Source of the DNA: Diphasiastrum complanatum
Taxonomy: Eukaryota > Streptophyta > Lycopodiopsida > Lycopodiales > Lycopodiaceae
Length of the DNA: 64,000 nucleotides
Direction of reading: 5' to 3'
NCBI GenBank assembly: GCA_029204225.1
Contig: CM055098.1
Span: 24,743,367 to 24,807,366, forward strand
Part shown: positions 43,940 to 54,359 of the stretch, piece after piece
Layout of the letters: the number at the start of each line of letters is the position of its first letter
Numbering within the stretch: position 1 is the first letter of the stretch
Notes under the pieces: model-generated
Database searches by the model: none
Seen by the model: the letters and a program-made list of their open reading frames with translations, nothing else
What the model was told of the DNA's origin: nothing
Position numbers and translations under genes: made by a program

Positions 43940-44067
43940 CAAAGTAGGGAAATAAATGTTGTTCATTGTAGTACAGATGAGCAAATAGCTGATATTTTCA
44001 CTAAGCCACTCATTAAAGAAAAGTTTGATAAGTTTAGATCAAAGCTTTCTATATTTAAAGTTTTTTA
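43940..44067 (+). pseudogene. Copia RNase H C-terminal remnant (third family)
   Basis: INVVHCSTDEQIADIFTKPL followed by KEKFDKFRSKLSIFKVF and a stop matches the C-terminus of copia RNase H with the PL version of the motif. That differs from the AL version elsewhere in the window. A purine-rich tract (AGGGAGGGAAGG) lies at about 44115-44126, but no LTR start was identified. Confidence 0.75.
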
Positions 44068-44150
44068 ACTTTGATGCCATGTATAAAGGTGGATGAAAAG
44101 TAAAGTCTACTTTTAGGGAGGGAAGGCAGTCGACGGGACATCACGATGTC

Positions 44151-44183
44151 AGTGGCAACCTGGGTTATGCATGGGTTGCCACT
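44151..44183. other. Perfect 10-bp hairpin
   Basis: AGTGGCAACC (44151-44160), 13-base loop, GGTTGCCACT (44174-44183). It is located downstream of the RNase H remnant, possibly within a decayed LTR. Confidence 0.8.
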
Positions 44184-44389
44184 AGAAAAAGTAATATATT
44201 TACACTGTTTTAGTTTTTGAAATTCAGTTTTTGCTATGTGGAGCTTGGAGTGTGCTTTTTGAGGGTCTATCTATGCATGTCAATTTGTGCTCTTGGTCGA
44301 CACAAATTTTAACTGCAAGGTCTTTAAGAATGACAAGTGAAACATAGCTATTGTGCACAAATTAGGTGGTTTCTTTGTGAGAACCCACA

Positions 44390-44540
44390 AGTTATGAAGC
44401 AATAAAGAGTAGCAAGTTTTATAAATGGTTGGAAGCCATGGAAGTTGAGATTGAGTCGATGCACCAAAATGGAGCCTAGAAAATACCAGAGCTACTTGGA
44501 GGAAGGCACTTGGAACAAGGAGAAATGTAGATTTCAAATG
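44390..44540 (+). pseudogene. Copia RT N-terminal remnant
   Basis: KFYKWLEAMEVEIESMHQNGA followed by a stop and a GGRHLEQGEM-like stretch corresponds to the EAM..EI.SM..N.TW start of copia RT. It is short and isolated between the RNase H remnant and the next LTR. Confidence 0.55.
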
Positions 44541-44775
44541 AAATTACGATATCAAATTTAAGATTGATTGATTGAAGAATCTACTACGAGCCCTCCCCTT
44601 TGCAAAGTTGACAATAGACCACAATGAGTCAGGGTGAGGAGACTACGACTCTCACTTTTAGAAGAATGTTATGCAAGCTAGCAGTAGTGCATATAATAAT
44701 GATTCCCATTTCAAGGATGTTCATGGCAGCGACCAAGGAAATGGGGCTTGTTAAGTTTTTAACGTTGACAAAATC

Positions 44776-45793
44776 TGTAGAAACTAAGAGTTTCTATCGT
44801 TCAAAGACTTAGCATTTTTCTTAGTTTATCCTTGAGGAAAATGCATCACTAACTCAAAAGCACTTAGAAAATGATTCTGGCCAACTCTCCCGATACTGTC
44901 ACATTTTTCGCCCTTCAAAGAAAAAGCGACACTGTCTCCAAATGCCTTAGAAAATGTTTTTCAGGCCTGTCGCATTTTTTGCCCTTCGGGAAAAAGTGAC
45001 ACTGTCGAGTTTTTCGCCTTTCGAAAAAAAGCGACACTGTCATCAAATGCCTCCTAAATAAAAGCGAAGGTGCCCTTGAAAATGTGACACTGCCCTAAAA
45101 ATCGCGAAAGTGTCTTTTAGCAAAATGAGAAGATATCCAGCGTGAAGGCACTGTGCAATGGGCAGAAGGCGGCTAATGCGCGGTGGATAGGGTTGGAAAA
45201 CTAGAATCAGTTTAGATTAAGCCTAATGCATTTCTTTTCATTAGATCTTTTAACTTAATCAAATCCCTGGATTGATCACATAAGAAGGAGATCACAGATA
45301 TAGACTAATATAGTCACGGACACAAAATAGATAGAAATGTAAAAGTTTGAGATAGCTCCAAAGTGAGTTTTACAGATTAGCAATAGCTAGTCATACTATT
45401 CGTGAGAGAGAACATCTCTCTTGCGACAATGCGCTTATTTGGGAAACAGACAGCGCTCAAGAAAATATTGGAAATTCAGCTCTGATAATAGAAGCGATTT
45501 TCTCAATGCTCTGTTCTATGATATGTATGATATTGCAATGCATGCTAGTAGTAGATATCTTTCTGTTGTTGTTTTACTCAACATTATCTACTATTTACAA
45601 GTTTAGTTTTACAGCAGATCGTCAGAAACGATCTGGGGCTTGGAAGAGAATTAGACCGTAGTCAGTAGCAGTAGCTACTCCGGCCAAGTCGGCTCTATCC
45701 GTCCTTCATCTCCGAGACTGTCACAGACTCCCATCAGTGGTTATAGAGCAACCCAATTGCTCGACCCTGTCGGAGTTGTTTTCTTGTCTTAAG
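44776..45793 (+). mobile_element. SIRE-like copia 5' LTR (element H)
   Basis: It starts TGTAGAAACTAAGAG and ends three bases or fewer before the PBS at 45794, giving about 1018 bases. It contains repeated GCGACACTGTC / TTTTTCGCCCTTC words (44888-45130). The inverted copy at 58774-59908 aligns over its full length. It is joined upstream to a decayed RT fragment. Confidence 0.85.
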
Positions 45794-45805
45794 TGGTATT
45801 AGAGC
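45794..45805 (+). other. Element H primer binding site
   Basis: TGGTATTAGAGC, identical to that of element D. Confidence 0.85.
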
Positions 45806-45846
45806 TGTCAGTTCTAATCAGAGCTCTACCTGATTCTTTCAAGCTA

Positions 45847-46790
45847 TGACATCCATTAGCAGTATTCAGTCAAAGAACTGAACAATCCTTGACTCTTTAG
45901 GATCAAACTTCCTAGCATGGAAGGTGGAGACTTCTCTCATATTGAAAGGATAATGTCTATGGCCCTGGGTTGATGGCACATAAGAGGTGCCCACAACCAC
46001 TGGCAAAGAGCTACGGGAATGGAGAGAAAGAAACGACAATGCAGTAGTCGTCCTATCTTCCTCCATCGAAGACAACTTTGACACCTGATCTAGCCACACT
46101 CTCAATGCAAGAGAAATGTGAGATACTTTGTTGACCAGATTTCAAATGAAGTCACGAAGCCAAATTATGCTTCTTGAAGATCAGCTGACCAATCTGAGAT
46201 GGGATGATAAAGACTCATCTCCTTTATCAGAAGAATGAAGGACTTGTTCCTCTCGCTACACAATTTTGGAACAGAGAATGCAGTCTCAACAGAGAAGTAG
46301 CTCACATACCTGATGCCAGCTCTATCAAGATCGTTTCAGATGACCCGAACATTGCTTGCTAAATATCCACAGATGACGCTTAAAAAGGCTGTAATCAAAA
46401 TCAGAGAAGAGGTGGAAGCCCGTGAACACCTTAATGACAAGGATAGCTCTAATCAAGCTCTCTACAGCAACAAAGAGAAGCAAAAGAAGAATTGCAAGCC
46501 TAAAAAGGAGTCAAACCAAAGACAAAATTGAAAGCTATAGTTAGAGGGAGCTAAAGAAAACAAATGGAAGAGTAGAAATAAGTCGAGACAACAAGATGGT
46601 GAGAAGAAGACCTGCATGAGATGAACATGAGAATGCCACACTGATAAGTGATGGCTCAATCCCAGGATAGAATGCATCCACTATCATAAGAAGGGTCATG
46701 CAGCCATTGACTGCAACCAAAATCCCATAAACAAGAAGGCTCAAAACAGACGGGAGAGCGACAATAGCAGTGTTTTTCTACCTACTTAAT
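45847..46790 (+). pseudogene. Element H Gag, decayed
   Basis: It starts MTSISSIQSKN then stops. The homologous Gag of element D can be followed through several frames to RSFQMTRTLLAKYPQMTLKKA, a Lys-rich segment, and decayed knuckles (RIECIHYHKKGHAAIDC, first Cys pair partly lost). Numerous frameshifts are present. It ends near 46790 without protease. Confidence 0.82.
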
Positions 46791-46882
46791 TAATTATAGT
46801 TGCCTTGTAGTTGGTAACTGCCTTTTAAGTAATAAAGATTATGTACAAGTAGGTGAACTGCCATAAAGTCTAATGACGAAGT

Positions 46883-47044
46883 CAGATTTGTCGGCTTGGT
46901 CAGATTTGTCAACTTGGTCAAATTTGTCGGCTTAATCAGATTTGCCGACTTGGTCCGATTTGTCGGCTTGGTCTGATTTGTCGGCTTCGTCAGATTTGTC
47001 AGTTGAGTTAGATTTGTCGGCTTCCTCAGATTTATCGGTTTAGT
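46883..47044 (+). repeat. Minisatellite, nine 18-bp units
   Basis: Nine consecutive 18-base units of consensus CAGATTTGTCGGCTTGGT span exactly 162 bases, with 1-5 changes per unit and no indels. A partial tenth follows. The period is a multiple of three and the plus strand stays open across much of it (hexapeptide repeat), but no surrounding frame was found. Confidence 0.95.
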
Positions 47045-47049
47045 TAGAA

Positions 47050-47845
47050 TTTTTCAGGATTCTCATTATCGGATGAATTTAGTCTTGAGCATAGAAATCT
47101 AGCACCCACATATTGTAGTTCTAGCCTAATGCATGTCTCTCCTAGCTTATGCAAAAAAGTGATGGGTGCTTCCTCAATAAGTGGATTGAGCTATATGAAT
47201 TGAGTCACATCCCACAACTCTTTGGCTAGTAGGATAACTCTCATTTTGAACTTCCACATGTGCTACTTATCTCCATCTATTTTCCTAATGAAAGATGAAT
47301 TTGTTGTTGAGAATAGTAACACCTTCTGATAAAAAGAGTAAGAATAATGATAATTGTTTGTCTATAGACAAGTTTTCAAAAGAGTACTGCTTTGATAGAA
47401 ATCAATATAAAAAACATTCGTGTTTGAAAAATTATAAGCAAAAATAATGATAATAGCAAGTCTTGCATAGTACTATTTTATTATGAAAATCGAAACAAAT
47501 AAATTCCTACGTCACTATCTACTTGCCCTGAGCTACTATAAAGCATTATTCAAAAAATTGTGAAAATGAAATATAGATTCATATTTCAAAATCATTCACA
47601 AGTATGCTCGTATCAAGGATCATTTTGTCCACATAAAACAATAATATGAAATTTGCATTACTCAACGCTTATTGAAAAACAAGACTTAGAAAAGTCTGTA
47701 CTAACATTTTAACTCCTACATCTCTGATCTGTTTATTTGAATGATCTATCAATAGTTTTAACATAAATCATAATCCCCAGTTATCTTTTTGCTATTGTAA
47801 AACTTCCCTTATTTATGGATGCACTACATTGCCCTACTAATAGTT
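47050..47845. other. Unassigned AT-rich region
   Basis: No recognisable coding or LTR sequence. Confidence 0.3.
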
Positions 47846-47907
47846 GTCACTGGCACTTTTCTCTATACAATGGTGCATTATGCTCCAACAATTTTATTTC
47901 AACCAAT

Positions 47908-48055
47908 TTGACCAATTTACCAATTCAACCAGATTGACTATGGTCAGTTTCAATCTTGACCAGATTTGAGCAATTTGACCAATGTGACCAATTCGACCAA
48001 TTTCAATGTTTAACCATTTTGACCAATTCGACAAATCTTGACATTTGGACCAATT
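47908..48055 (+). repeat. TTTGACCAA-rich short tandem stretch
   Basis: Imperfect 9-10-base units (TTTGACCAA, TTCGACCAA, TTCAACCAG) recur about a dozen times. It is also present, slightly shorter, at 61536-61685. Confidence 0.8.
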
Positions 48056-48122
48056 TTCACCTGAGCTAACTTTTTTGTAGTTTGTTGTCTAATTTTATAG
48101 ACTAAATAATTTACAAGTATGT

Positions 48123-48777
48123 GTGAAAAAATCAGATCCAAAAAATGCCTAATGGATCAATTAGATCTAGAGGAGAATTTGGTTGCGCATCTAGTTCATC
48201 AACAGCATAAAAAATCATGCATCTAACATGCTAGAACATGAAAATACATTCAAATCTTATTAAAATCAATATGATCCAATATATTACTATCCCTTTCTAT
48301 ACAACAGCGGTAGTACATCAGCCTTCACATGTGAACTCAAGAACAACAAAAAAGCTAGCATTCTACACATCAGAAATCAAGATATCAAGAGGAGAAGAGC
48401 TAGAAGAAGACAATAGCATAGAAGATAAATGTTCTCCAAATGAAGAGAGAAATATTGAATACATTTTTCACGCTGGTACAACTATTATAGCATAAAATGT
48501 GTCATTTGGCCATTTTCCAAAAATGTCTCTAAGATAGTAGTTTTTATTTACTTCACCAAAAACCTAGATTTTCATGACTAGGCGTAATGTATCTCATCTA
48601 ACCAATAGAAATGGGTCCAAATCCGACCTTATCAACTTGTCTATTTGCTAAAAATATTAAAGAAACTATTCCTAGTCCTTATTGACATAAAAAATTCTAT
48701 CTCTAAGATGAAAATTTACTTTGGCCTTAAAATTGCCAAATTAGATCAACTTAACTAGATGACATTTTTGAAGGCTC
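48123..48777 (-). mobile_element. LTR of copia element E (TGTGAAA family)
   Basis: One end is TGTGAAAAAATCAGATCC (plus strand). The other lies at GACATTTTTGAAGG before the purine tract complement CTCCCTCCTCAAC. It aligns with the LTR at 61739-62393 and more distantly with those of A, B and C. The outer end toward the tract has lost the CACA terminus. Confidence 0.85.
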
Positions 48778-48789
48778 CCTCCTCAACTA

Positions 48790-49700
48790 GTTTTACCCCA
48801 CAACTTTGATCCATCTTAAGAATGGTCTCCATTCTAAGAACAGACCACCTCTCTATGGTATTATAATGCTTAAAATATCATCATTCATAATTGATATAGA
48901 TAATAGTGTCCATGTTGGATCTTTCTTACATCAGTTTTACATATTACGTTGAAACGAGCACATGAAGAACAACATAGAATGTAAAGATTATGATCCTTCC
49001 ATGCTTCCACTTTTGATATCTCTAGAAAATAAGAGCAACCAGACAATAAATGTGTGAGTGATAATAATTTGCTTGCTTGCTTCCTCCACATTTGTCGTTT
49101 CTTAAAATGTTTCCTCCATAAAACTCCATAAATGAGCCTTCATCTCCATTTTGCCATAAGATATCCTCAACACTTGAGAACTTGTGCATGAGTGAGTGAT
49201 ATAATGAGCCTCTCTTACCTTCATTTTCATCAGCAAAACCAGCCAAGGACACTACTCCATCCTCAAAACCAAATTAATGAAGAACATTGTGACAAGTTTC
49301 ATCATATCTTGACAATTTGCACACAATGTCATTCACATGAAATTGATCAAACATGAAATAGAAAGAGTAAAGTAATTTTGAACAAAATTCCCTTGCTAAT
49401 CCTTTGACCTTAGTTGAGTTTTCAAATACCTTCAAAAATAGATCCAAAATGCCAATGTGTCCATTTGACTCTCCTTCGATGCTCTTGACTAGCTCAAAGT
49501 TGTTGCTTTCTCTTTTGTGTTGATGAAGCTCATCAATATCAACCTCTTGATCTTCCACTTGAACATCAAAACCATTGACCAAGACATATTTTCCATAACT
49601 ATTAATTTCCCATTGAATCCATATAGACAACCATCCACTTACATACCCTCATCTGCACAAGAAAATGTATGAAGGCATATGAGTAAAGCAAGGTTTGTAC
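48790..49700 (-). pseudogene. Element E: relative of the novel RT-replacing frame (broken)
   Basis: Frames 49630-49274 and 49252-49022 match the novel frame of element B: VEDQEVD, ELVKSI, DLFL, KVKG, LLYSFY, QFHV, CKLSRY, then FADENEG, HKFSSVED and GSFMEFYGG. A stop separates LH and FGFED. Compared with B there is a deletion of about 55 codons after KFSSVE and two one-codon insertions. Integrase fragments lie upstream at 50.2-50.8 kb, so its position in the element is the same as in B. No RNase H is seen between it and the LTR. Confidence 0.7.
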
Positions 49701-50233
49701 CTTCAACTTGCTAACCCTTCTCATCATATATAAGCCTAGATGGATTTTGTCTTTTCCTTGAGGATATTATTAGAACTTGACTTGGAGAGGCATCTCATCA
49801 CCATCCAAAGAACCATCCTTCTCACAACCAAAAATATTAGTTTCATCAACATCAACAACATCAAGCGTATTCACATTCTCCTCTTCAAAGACAACTTCCT
49901 TAGAAATGTGAACTTTCTTTGACTTAGGAAAGTAAACCCCATATAGCCTTTTCTTATTTCACTATAGCCAACAAAGATTCCCTTCAAGAATTCCAAGATG
50001 AGTTGACATAGCAAGTACTACCAAAGATCTTGACTTGGCTTCTTCCCAAAAAGAACCTCAAACGTACTCTTACACTCCAAGTCTTAATTTGAGTACCTTT
50101 TGAAAACAAAGTTATCACACATAAAACCTTCACCCCAAAAAGACTTAGGAAGATTTGCATTCACCATCATGGCTTTAGGTCTTTGACAGACATTGATCCT
50201 CCTCTCTTCCACACCATGTAGAACCTTTGAGTT

Positions 50234-50814
50234 TCAAAGCTCTCTCTTGATCCCATGTGCCACACAAACCTCTTTGAACTTTATTGATAGGTCTTCATTT
50301 GCCAGCTTTGAGCATTTGATCTTCATGTTCAATTGACTCTCCAAAACATTCTTGAACTTGAGAAAAACATCAAGTATGAAGTCCTCTTTCTTTAGAAGAT
50401 AGCTCCAACAATATCTACTAAAGTCATCAATGCGAGTCACAAACATCTTTGCTCTTCCATTACTCAAAGCACCAGTACAATGAACATCCAAAGATACTAA
50501 ATGGAAAGGCATCTTAGATCTTGAGCTAGATCTAGAATAACACAACCTATGTCTTGTTTTTTTGCCTTCAAACCACCATGGTTAGAAACAACGTATCCAT
50601 CAAGATTGTAGAGCTCACCTTGTCTCTTGCCCTTGGCAATCAAAGTTCCATTCCTTTTGATCAAGCAAGAATCACCAACAAACCCCACCTTAAGACCCTT
50701 GCCTAACACTAAGAAGGTCCTTAGTGATTGATGAAATGAACAAACAATATCACTCTCTTGATTCTCAACAAATGATATCAAGAAAGGATCACAAAGATAT
50801 GAAACTATCTCCAA
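50234..50814 (-). pseudogene. Element E pre-integrase and integrase fragments
   Basis: GKGLKVGFVGDSCLIKR and KGKRQGELYNLDG match the pre-integrase region of element B. The next frame reads LVSLDVHCTGALSNGRAKMFVTRIDDFSRYCW, then FLKFKNVLESQLNMKIKCS and the stretch before HGIKRE. The first catalytic Asp is kept; the LRGDNGGEY position is decayed. The region 49.74-50.23 kb holds further decayed integrase. Confidence 0.8.
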
Positions 50815-50933
50815 AAAACTAGCAAATCTAACATAGAATTGATTGGCTCTTGATCACATTTGATCAAAATACAATAGAATGAATGTTTAAAATCAACCGA
50901 ACTTGAAAAATACTCTTGAAAATCCTTTCCATA

Positions 50934-51378
50934 CAAAAGTAGTAGTACATCAGCCTTCACATGTGTGAAGTTGAGGACAACAAGAAAATCAGCATTCTAC
51001 ACATTAGAAATCAAAATATCACGATAAAAAGAGCTATAAGAAGACAATAGCAAAGAAAATGAATGTTCTCCACATGAAGAGAGGAATATTGAATACATTC
51101 TCCATGCTGGTACAACTATTTATAGTTTGGCCATTGCCAAAATAGTAGAATCTAGGTACTTCACCAAAAACCTAGATTTTCATGACTAGATGTAATGTAT
51201 CTCATCTAACCAATAGAAATGGGTCCAAATCCGACCTTATCAGCTTTTCTACTGCTAAAAATAGTAGAGACACTATTCTTAGTCCTTATTGACATTAAAA
51301 ATTTTCTCTCTAATTTGAAAATTCACTTTGGCCTCAAAATTGCCAAATTAGATCAACTTGACTAGTTGGCATGTTTCA
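50934..51378 (-). mobile_element. LTR fragment, TGTGAAA family
   Basis: It aligns with 48270-48777 and 61900-62393 (words CATCAGCCTTCACATGTG, AGAGAGGAATATTGAATACATT, ATTTTCATGACTAGATG). It ends at GGCATGTTTCACA. It may be the 5' LTR of element E truncated at its R-U5 side, analogous to the damage in element B. Confidence 0.7.
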
Positions 51379-52189
51379 CAATATTATCTTTGATTTTGTC
51401 AAAGATAAAAACTTAACAAGCCACATTTCCTTGGTCACTGCGTTGACCACCTTTATGATCATTTTGTATATGATCCTTGAAATGGGGATGATTATTACAT
51501 GCTATAGTGGGTTTATTTCCTATCCTATCCTCAACCCAAGATCCAAGCATACAAGCATCAAGGAGATGAAATTAGTCATCATGCGGAGGTTCGATCCCAT
51601 GAGAGCGATAGTATAAAACAAGTCCAGCATGCATGGATGATTCACAACCAATAATATTTAGATCTAACAATTAGCAAATATACAAAAGCATGAGAGATGA
51701 AGGGAAAACATGTACAATCATTTGATACTTATATAGGGAATTGAGGAAATGGGTGCCCCAATTTCTATTGGCTAATTCCTACCTCACTAACTATTCAAAT
51801 TGAAAAAAGAGTGGGAACCCATTCAACAATTGGAAAGAACCAATTTGAAATTGAAATCTGGTGGAAACCCCAACTTTATTCACTAACTTGACATTTAGGC
51901 CTTGCAACATTAAAAGTCCCACAAAAAGGCCTAAAGTCCTTCTATTGACTTTCTAAACCATCAAATCTCTATGTGATCATCGAGTTATACTTACACACGT
52001 AGGGTGCCAAATCCCTCTCACTTATTAACTAGGTTTAGGATTGCCTTGGGATCCGCAAACCCTCCAGCAATATCTCCCACCAAAACTGGTGGCGGTCCCA
52101 CGACACCTTACGAGATTTATGTATTTCGGGGTTTGATTAGCCTCACATCATACCTTGATAAGATGATACTGTACTTTCTCCATGAATTC
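51379..52189. other. Unassigned region
   Basis: No convincing coding sequence. The text around 51600-52100 with TATATAGGGAATTGAGG has LTR-like composition, but termini were not found. Confidence 0.3.
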
Positions 52190-52430
52190 TAGGCGCGTTT
52201 TATTGAAATCTTTCTTGTGCGGTAAGAAGAACTTATTGGCCCTGAATCCATTTGGAAGTGGTCCAAGACGTAAATCTGGCAAGTGGCAATGAATCTTGCA
52301 CATTGTCGGACGCCATTGGTTTATTAGGATCGAATGCCACTTGAGGTAAGCAATCATCCCACCTTGTTACAACGGACGTCAACATTGTCAAATCATTCGC
52401 AAAAAGCATAGATTGCCTAACGGTCAAATC
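52190..52430 (-). pseudogene. Possible Ty3/gypsy integrase remnant
   Basis: On the minus strand TRWDDCLPQVAF resembles the W..CLP..EFAYN motif of gypsy integrases, followed by decayed sequence. Support is limited to this stretch. Confidence 0.3.
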
Positions 52431-52621
52431 TGATTGGATCTACTTTGACCGCACGCTCATGATTCTCAAAAGTAATTTTGCCAGTGCCCCAATTATGAAT
52501 TACTTGTGCAACTCGTAACCATGGACATCTCAATTGTTGGATTTATCTCCTCTACTCTCCTAAATCCTATGTTACTCTGCCTCCATTCATGTTGCTGCAT
52601 TTTTACTTGTGTTGTCCCACA

Positions 52622-52735
52622 GTCTGCATATTTACATGTAAAATTAGACAGGCAAAAAATGCGACAATTGCACAGTTTGCATATTTACAAGTGAATTTAA
52701 ACAGGCAAAAAATACGACAAAGTCCCACCTTCGCA
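52622..52735 (+). repeat. Tandem duplication, 54-base unit
   Basis: CTGCATATTTACATG...AGACAGGCAAAAAATGCGACA is followed at +54 by TTTGCATATTTACAAG...AAACAGGCAAAAAATACGACA. Beyond it, GCGAAG/TTCGCA words continue to about 52860, linking it to the GCGACA-type repeat seen in LTRs at 44.9 and 59.6 kb. Confidence 0.75.
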
Positions 52736-52859
52736 TTTTGCGAAGACCAAAAGCCGAAGCCCCTTATAGAAGGGCGAAGGTACCTTACAAATGACTTTCT
52801 AAGGCATTGGACAGAGTGTCGTAATTTTTGCATTTTCACAAATGTTAATTTTAGCGAAG

Positions 52860-53359
52860 CCCGACATCAGGGCCTCCTCATGCTCATTCTATGCACTGTG
52901 CAATCAGATTTGACAACAACGGTAGCCCCCCACAATCTCCTACAGATGGCACAACCACTTTTGTACCTTCTTCATCTACACACTTGTAAAATTTGTGTGT
53001 ATAGTGAATACCATTTCAGTATTCAAATAATGAAGCATGATTGGTAACATGTGAGATAGACATTGTAGATGCTTTCACCCATTGATTTTTTCTTTCAGGC
53101 AGATTGGCAGTAATAGGTTCATAACCTTTATAGATTGTGATTAGCCTTGTGAAGCACGCAGTTATGTCTGCTATTGTTTTGTGCTCATCTACATTAGTTT
53201 TGTGTTCAGATTCGTGTGAATACTACAATGCTTTTCTATGTTCTGTTTGATTGATTTTTCTGATTGTCTTCTCATCGCTTCCGCTACCACCACACGTTAA
53301 AAGCTCTACAATTATTATGTTCTTGTGTTCGCCTACTAAGTCACCAGTAGTGCACGCAC
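52860..53359. other. Unassigned region
   Basis: No gene recognised; T-rich plus strand with no LTR termini. Confidence 0.3.
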
Positions 53360-53650
53360 CGAAAGAATAATCCTCTCACTTCTCCCACACCAATAAAACT
53401 CGATATACATTTGGCGTGTCAGGTAAGTCCATTACTACAAAAGTAATAACAAACTGCACTCCAGCTATTTTGACAGGTAAGTCTTCGACCATTCCTCTCG
53501 GATAGACTGTCATTTGATCAGCTAGCTTGATGGCAAAAGTGGCAGGCTTTAACTTTGTAAGTCCCCATTTTGCACATAGCTTGGTTGAAATCAGGTTAAC
53601 TCCTTAACCTACATCAATCAGGACTGCTTCTTTACCAAATTCTCTATGTT
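53360..53650 (-). pseudogene. Ty3/gypsy retropepsin remnant
   Basis: On the minus strand AVLIDVG, a stop, then GVNLISTKLCAKWGL, FAIKLADQMTVYPRGMVEDL and IAGVQFVITFVVMDLPD match plant gypsy proteases (active site DSGS, mutated here to DVG). The end reads YRVLLVWEK where LLGRPW is usual. Downstream RT is not present in this orientation. Confidence 0.8.
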
Positions 53651-54009
53651 GTATCAGCTGGGTGATGTTTTTCTACTAATACTTCTTTTGCTTAAGGCAC
53701 CAGCTTAAGAAATTCTCCTAGTGTAATATCCATCTTGCTAGACATAATGTTTATGATCAATTCTATTTGTGGCACTTTTGGTTATGTCATATTGAAGGGT
53801 TTTTTATGATGGTGTAACTGTGTATTAACATTTGTTCTTGGATCTAGTTGTGGCACAGAAGGAGAATGGACTTTGGCTACTGCTTTAGCGGCCTATTTGG
53901 CTTCTTCTTCTTGCAACTGTTTAATCCGCTGTCTCATATCTTGATATTTTTTCTGTTTTGCTTTGAGATTCGGATGGGGTAGGTATATATGTAGCTGGTG
54001 CAGACTGGA

Positions 54010-54340
54010 TTAACTAGAATCTCTGTTTTTGAGCTCTGGTAACAAGCATCAAAGGTACAATTGGTTCAGATTGAGCTACTGGTCTTTTCTTGATTGTAAT
54101 CATATTCATTGGAGCAGTAACTGGTGGTGGTTTGGGTCTTGCAGGACATTCTTTATAAAAGTGTCCATAACCACATTCTCTATAGAATGGTATAAACTTC
54201 CATTTGTTTGGACATTCAGCAACTCTGTGGTTCTCTCCACATGCAAAGCATCCAAGTGGCGCTCTAGACCATTGTCTAGCTGCTTGTTGTTGCGCAATAG
54301 CATAGATAGTATTGTATCTTCAGCATCTTTCATCGGTTAT
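54010..54340 (-). pseudogene. Ty3/gypsy Gag zinc-knuckle region
   Basis: CFACGENHRVAEC is a complete CX2CX4HX4C knuckle. A second, YRECGYGHFYKEC, has lost its first Cys. The frame ends at a stop after TRAQKQRF, near 54018. It lies upstream (in sense) of the protease at 53.4-53.65 kb, consistent with one gypsy gag-pro unit separated by a decayed linker. Confidence 0.82.
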
Positions 54341-54359
54341 GGCTCCATCTAGCATGGCT

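Larger units (their letters stand above)
47846..49492 (-). repeat. Chimeric retro-block, copy X1 (repeated at 61474-63107)
   Basis: The block consists of a gag tail (GTCACTGGCACTTTTCTC...), a TTTGACCAA-rich stretch, a complete TGTGAAA-family LTR and the start of the internal region with the novel segment of element B. The same order with the same junctions recurs 13.6 kb downstream in direct orientation. Since the junction between gag tail and LTR is shared, the two blocks are copies of one earlier nested structure. Confidence 0.85.

Noticed and set aside
46883-47044. CRISPR-like array
   Set aside because: Units are contiguous without spacers and vary in sequence; it is a minisatellite in plant DNA.
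52589-53047. 152-codon plus-strand frame as a gene
   Set aside because: It covers the 54-base tandem duplication and GCGAAG-rich sequence; the apparent protein is only the translation of repeats.
53360-54340. Endogenous pararetrovirus (caulimovirid) origin of the protease and zinc knuckles
   Set aside because: The order and wording (gag with CCHC, retropepsin with ISTKL and ADQ, integrase nearby) fit Ty3/gypsy retrotransposons, and no movement-protein or coat features are seen.
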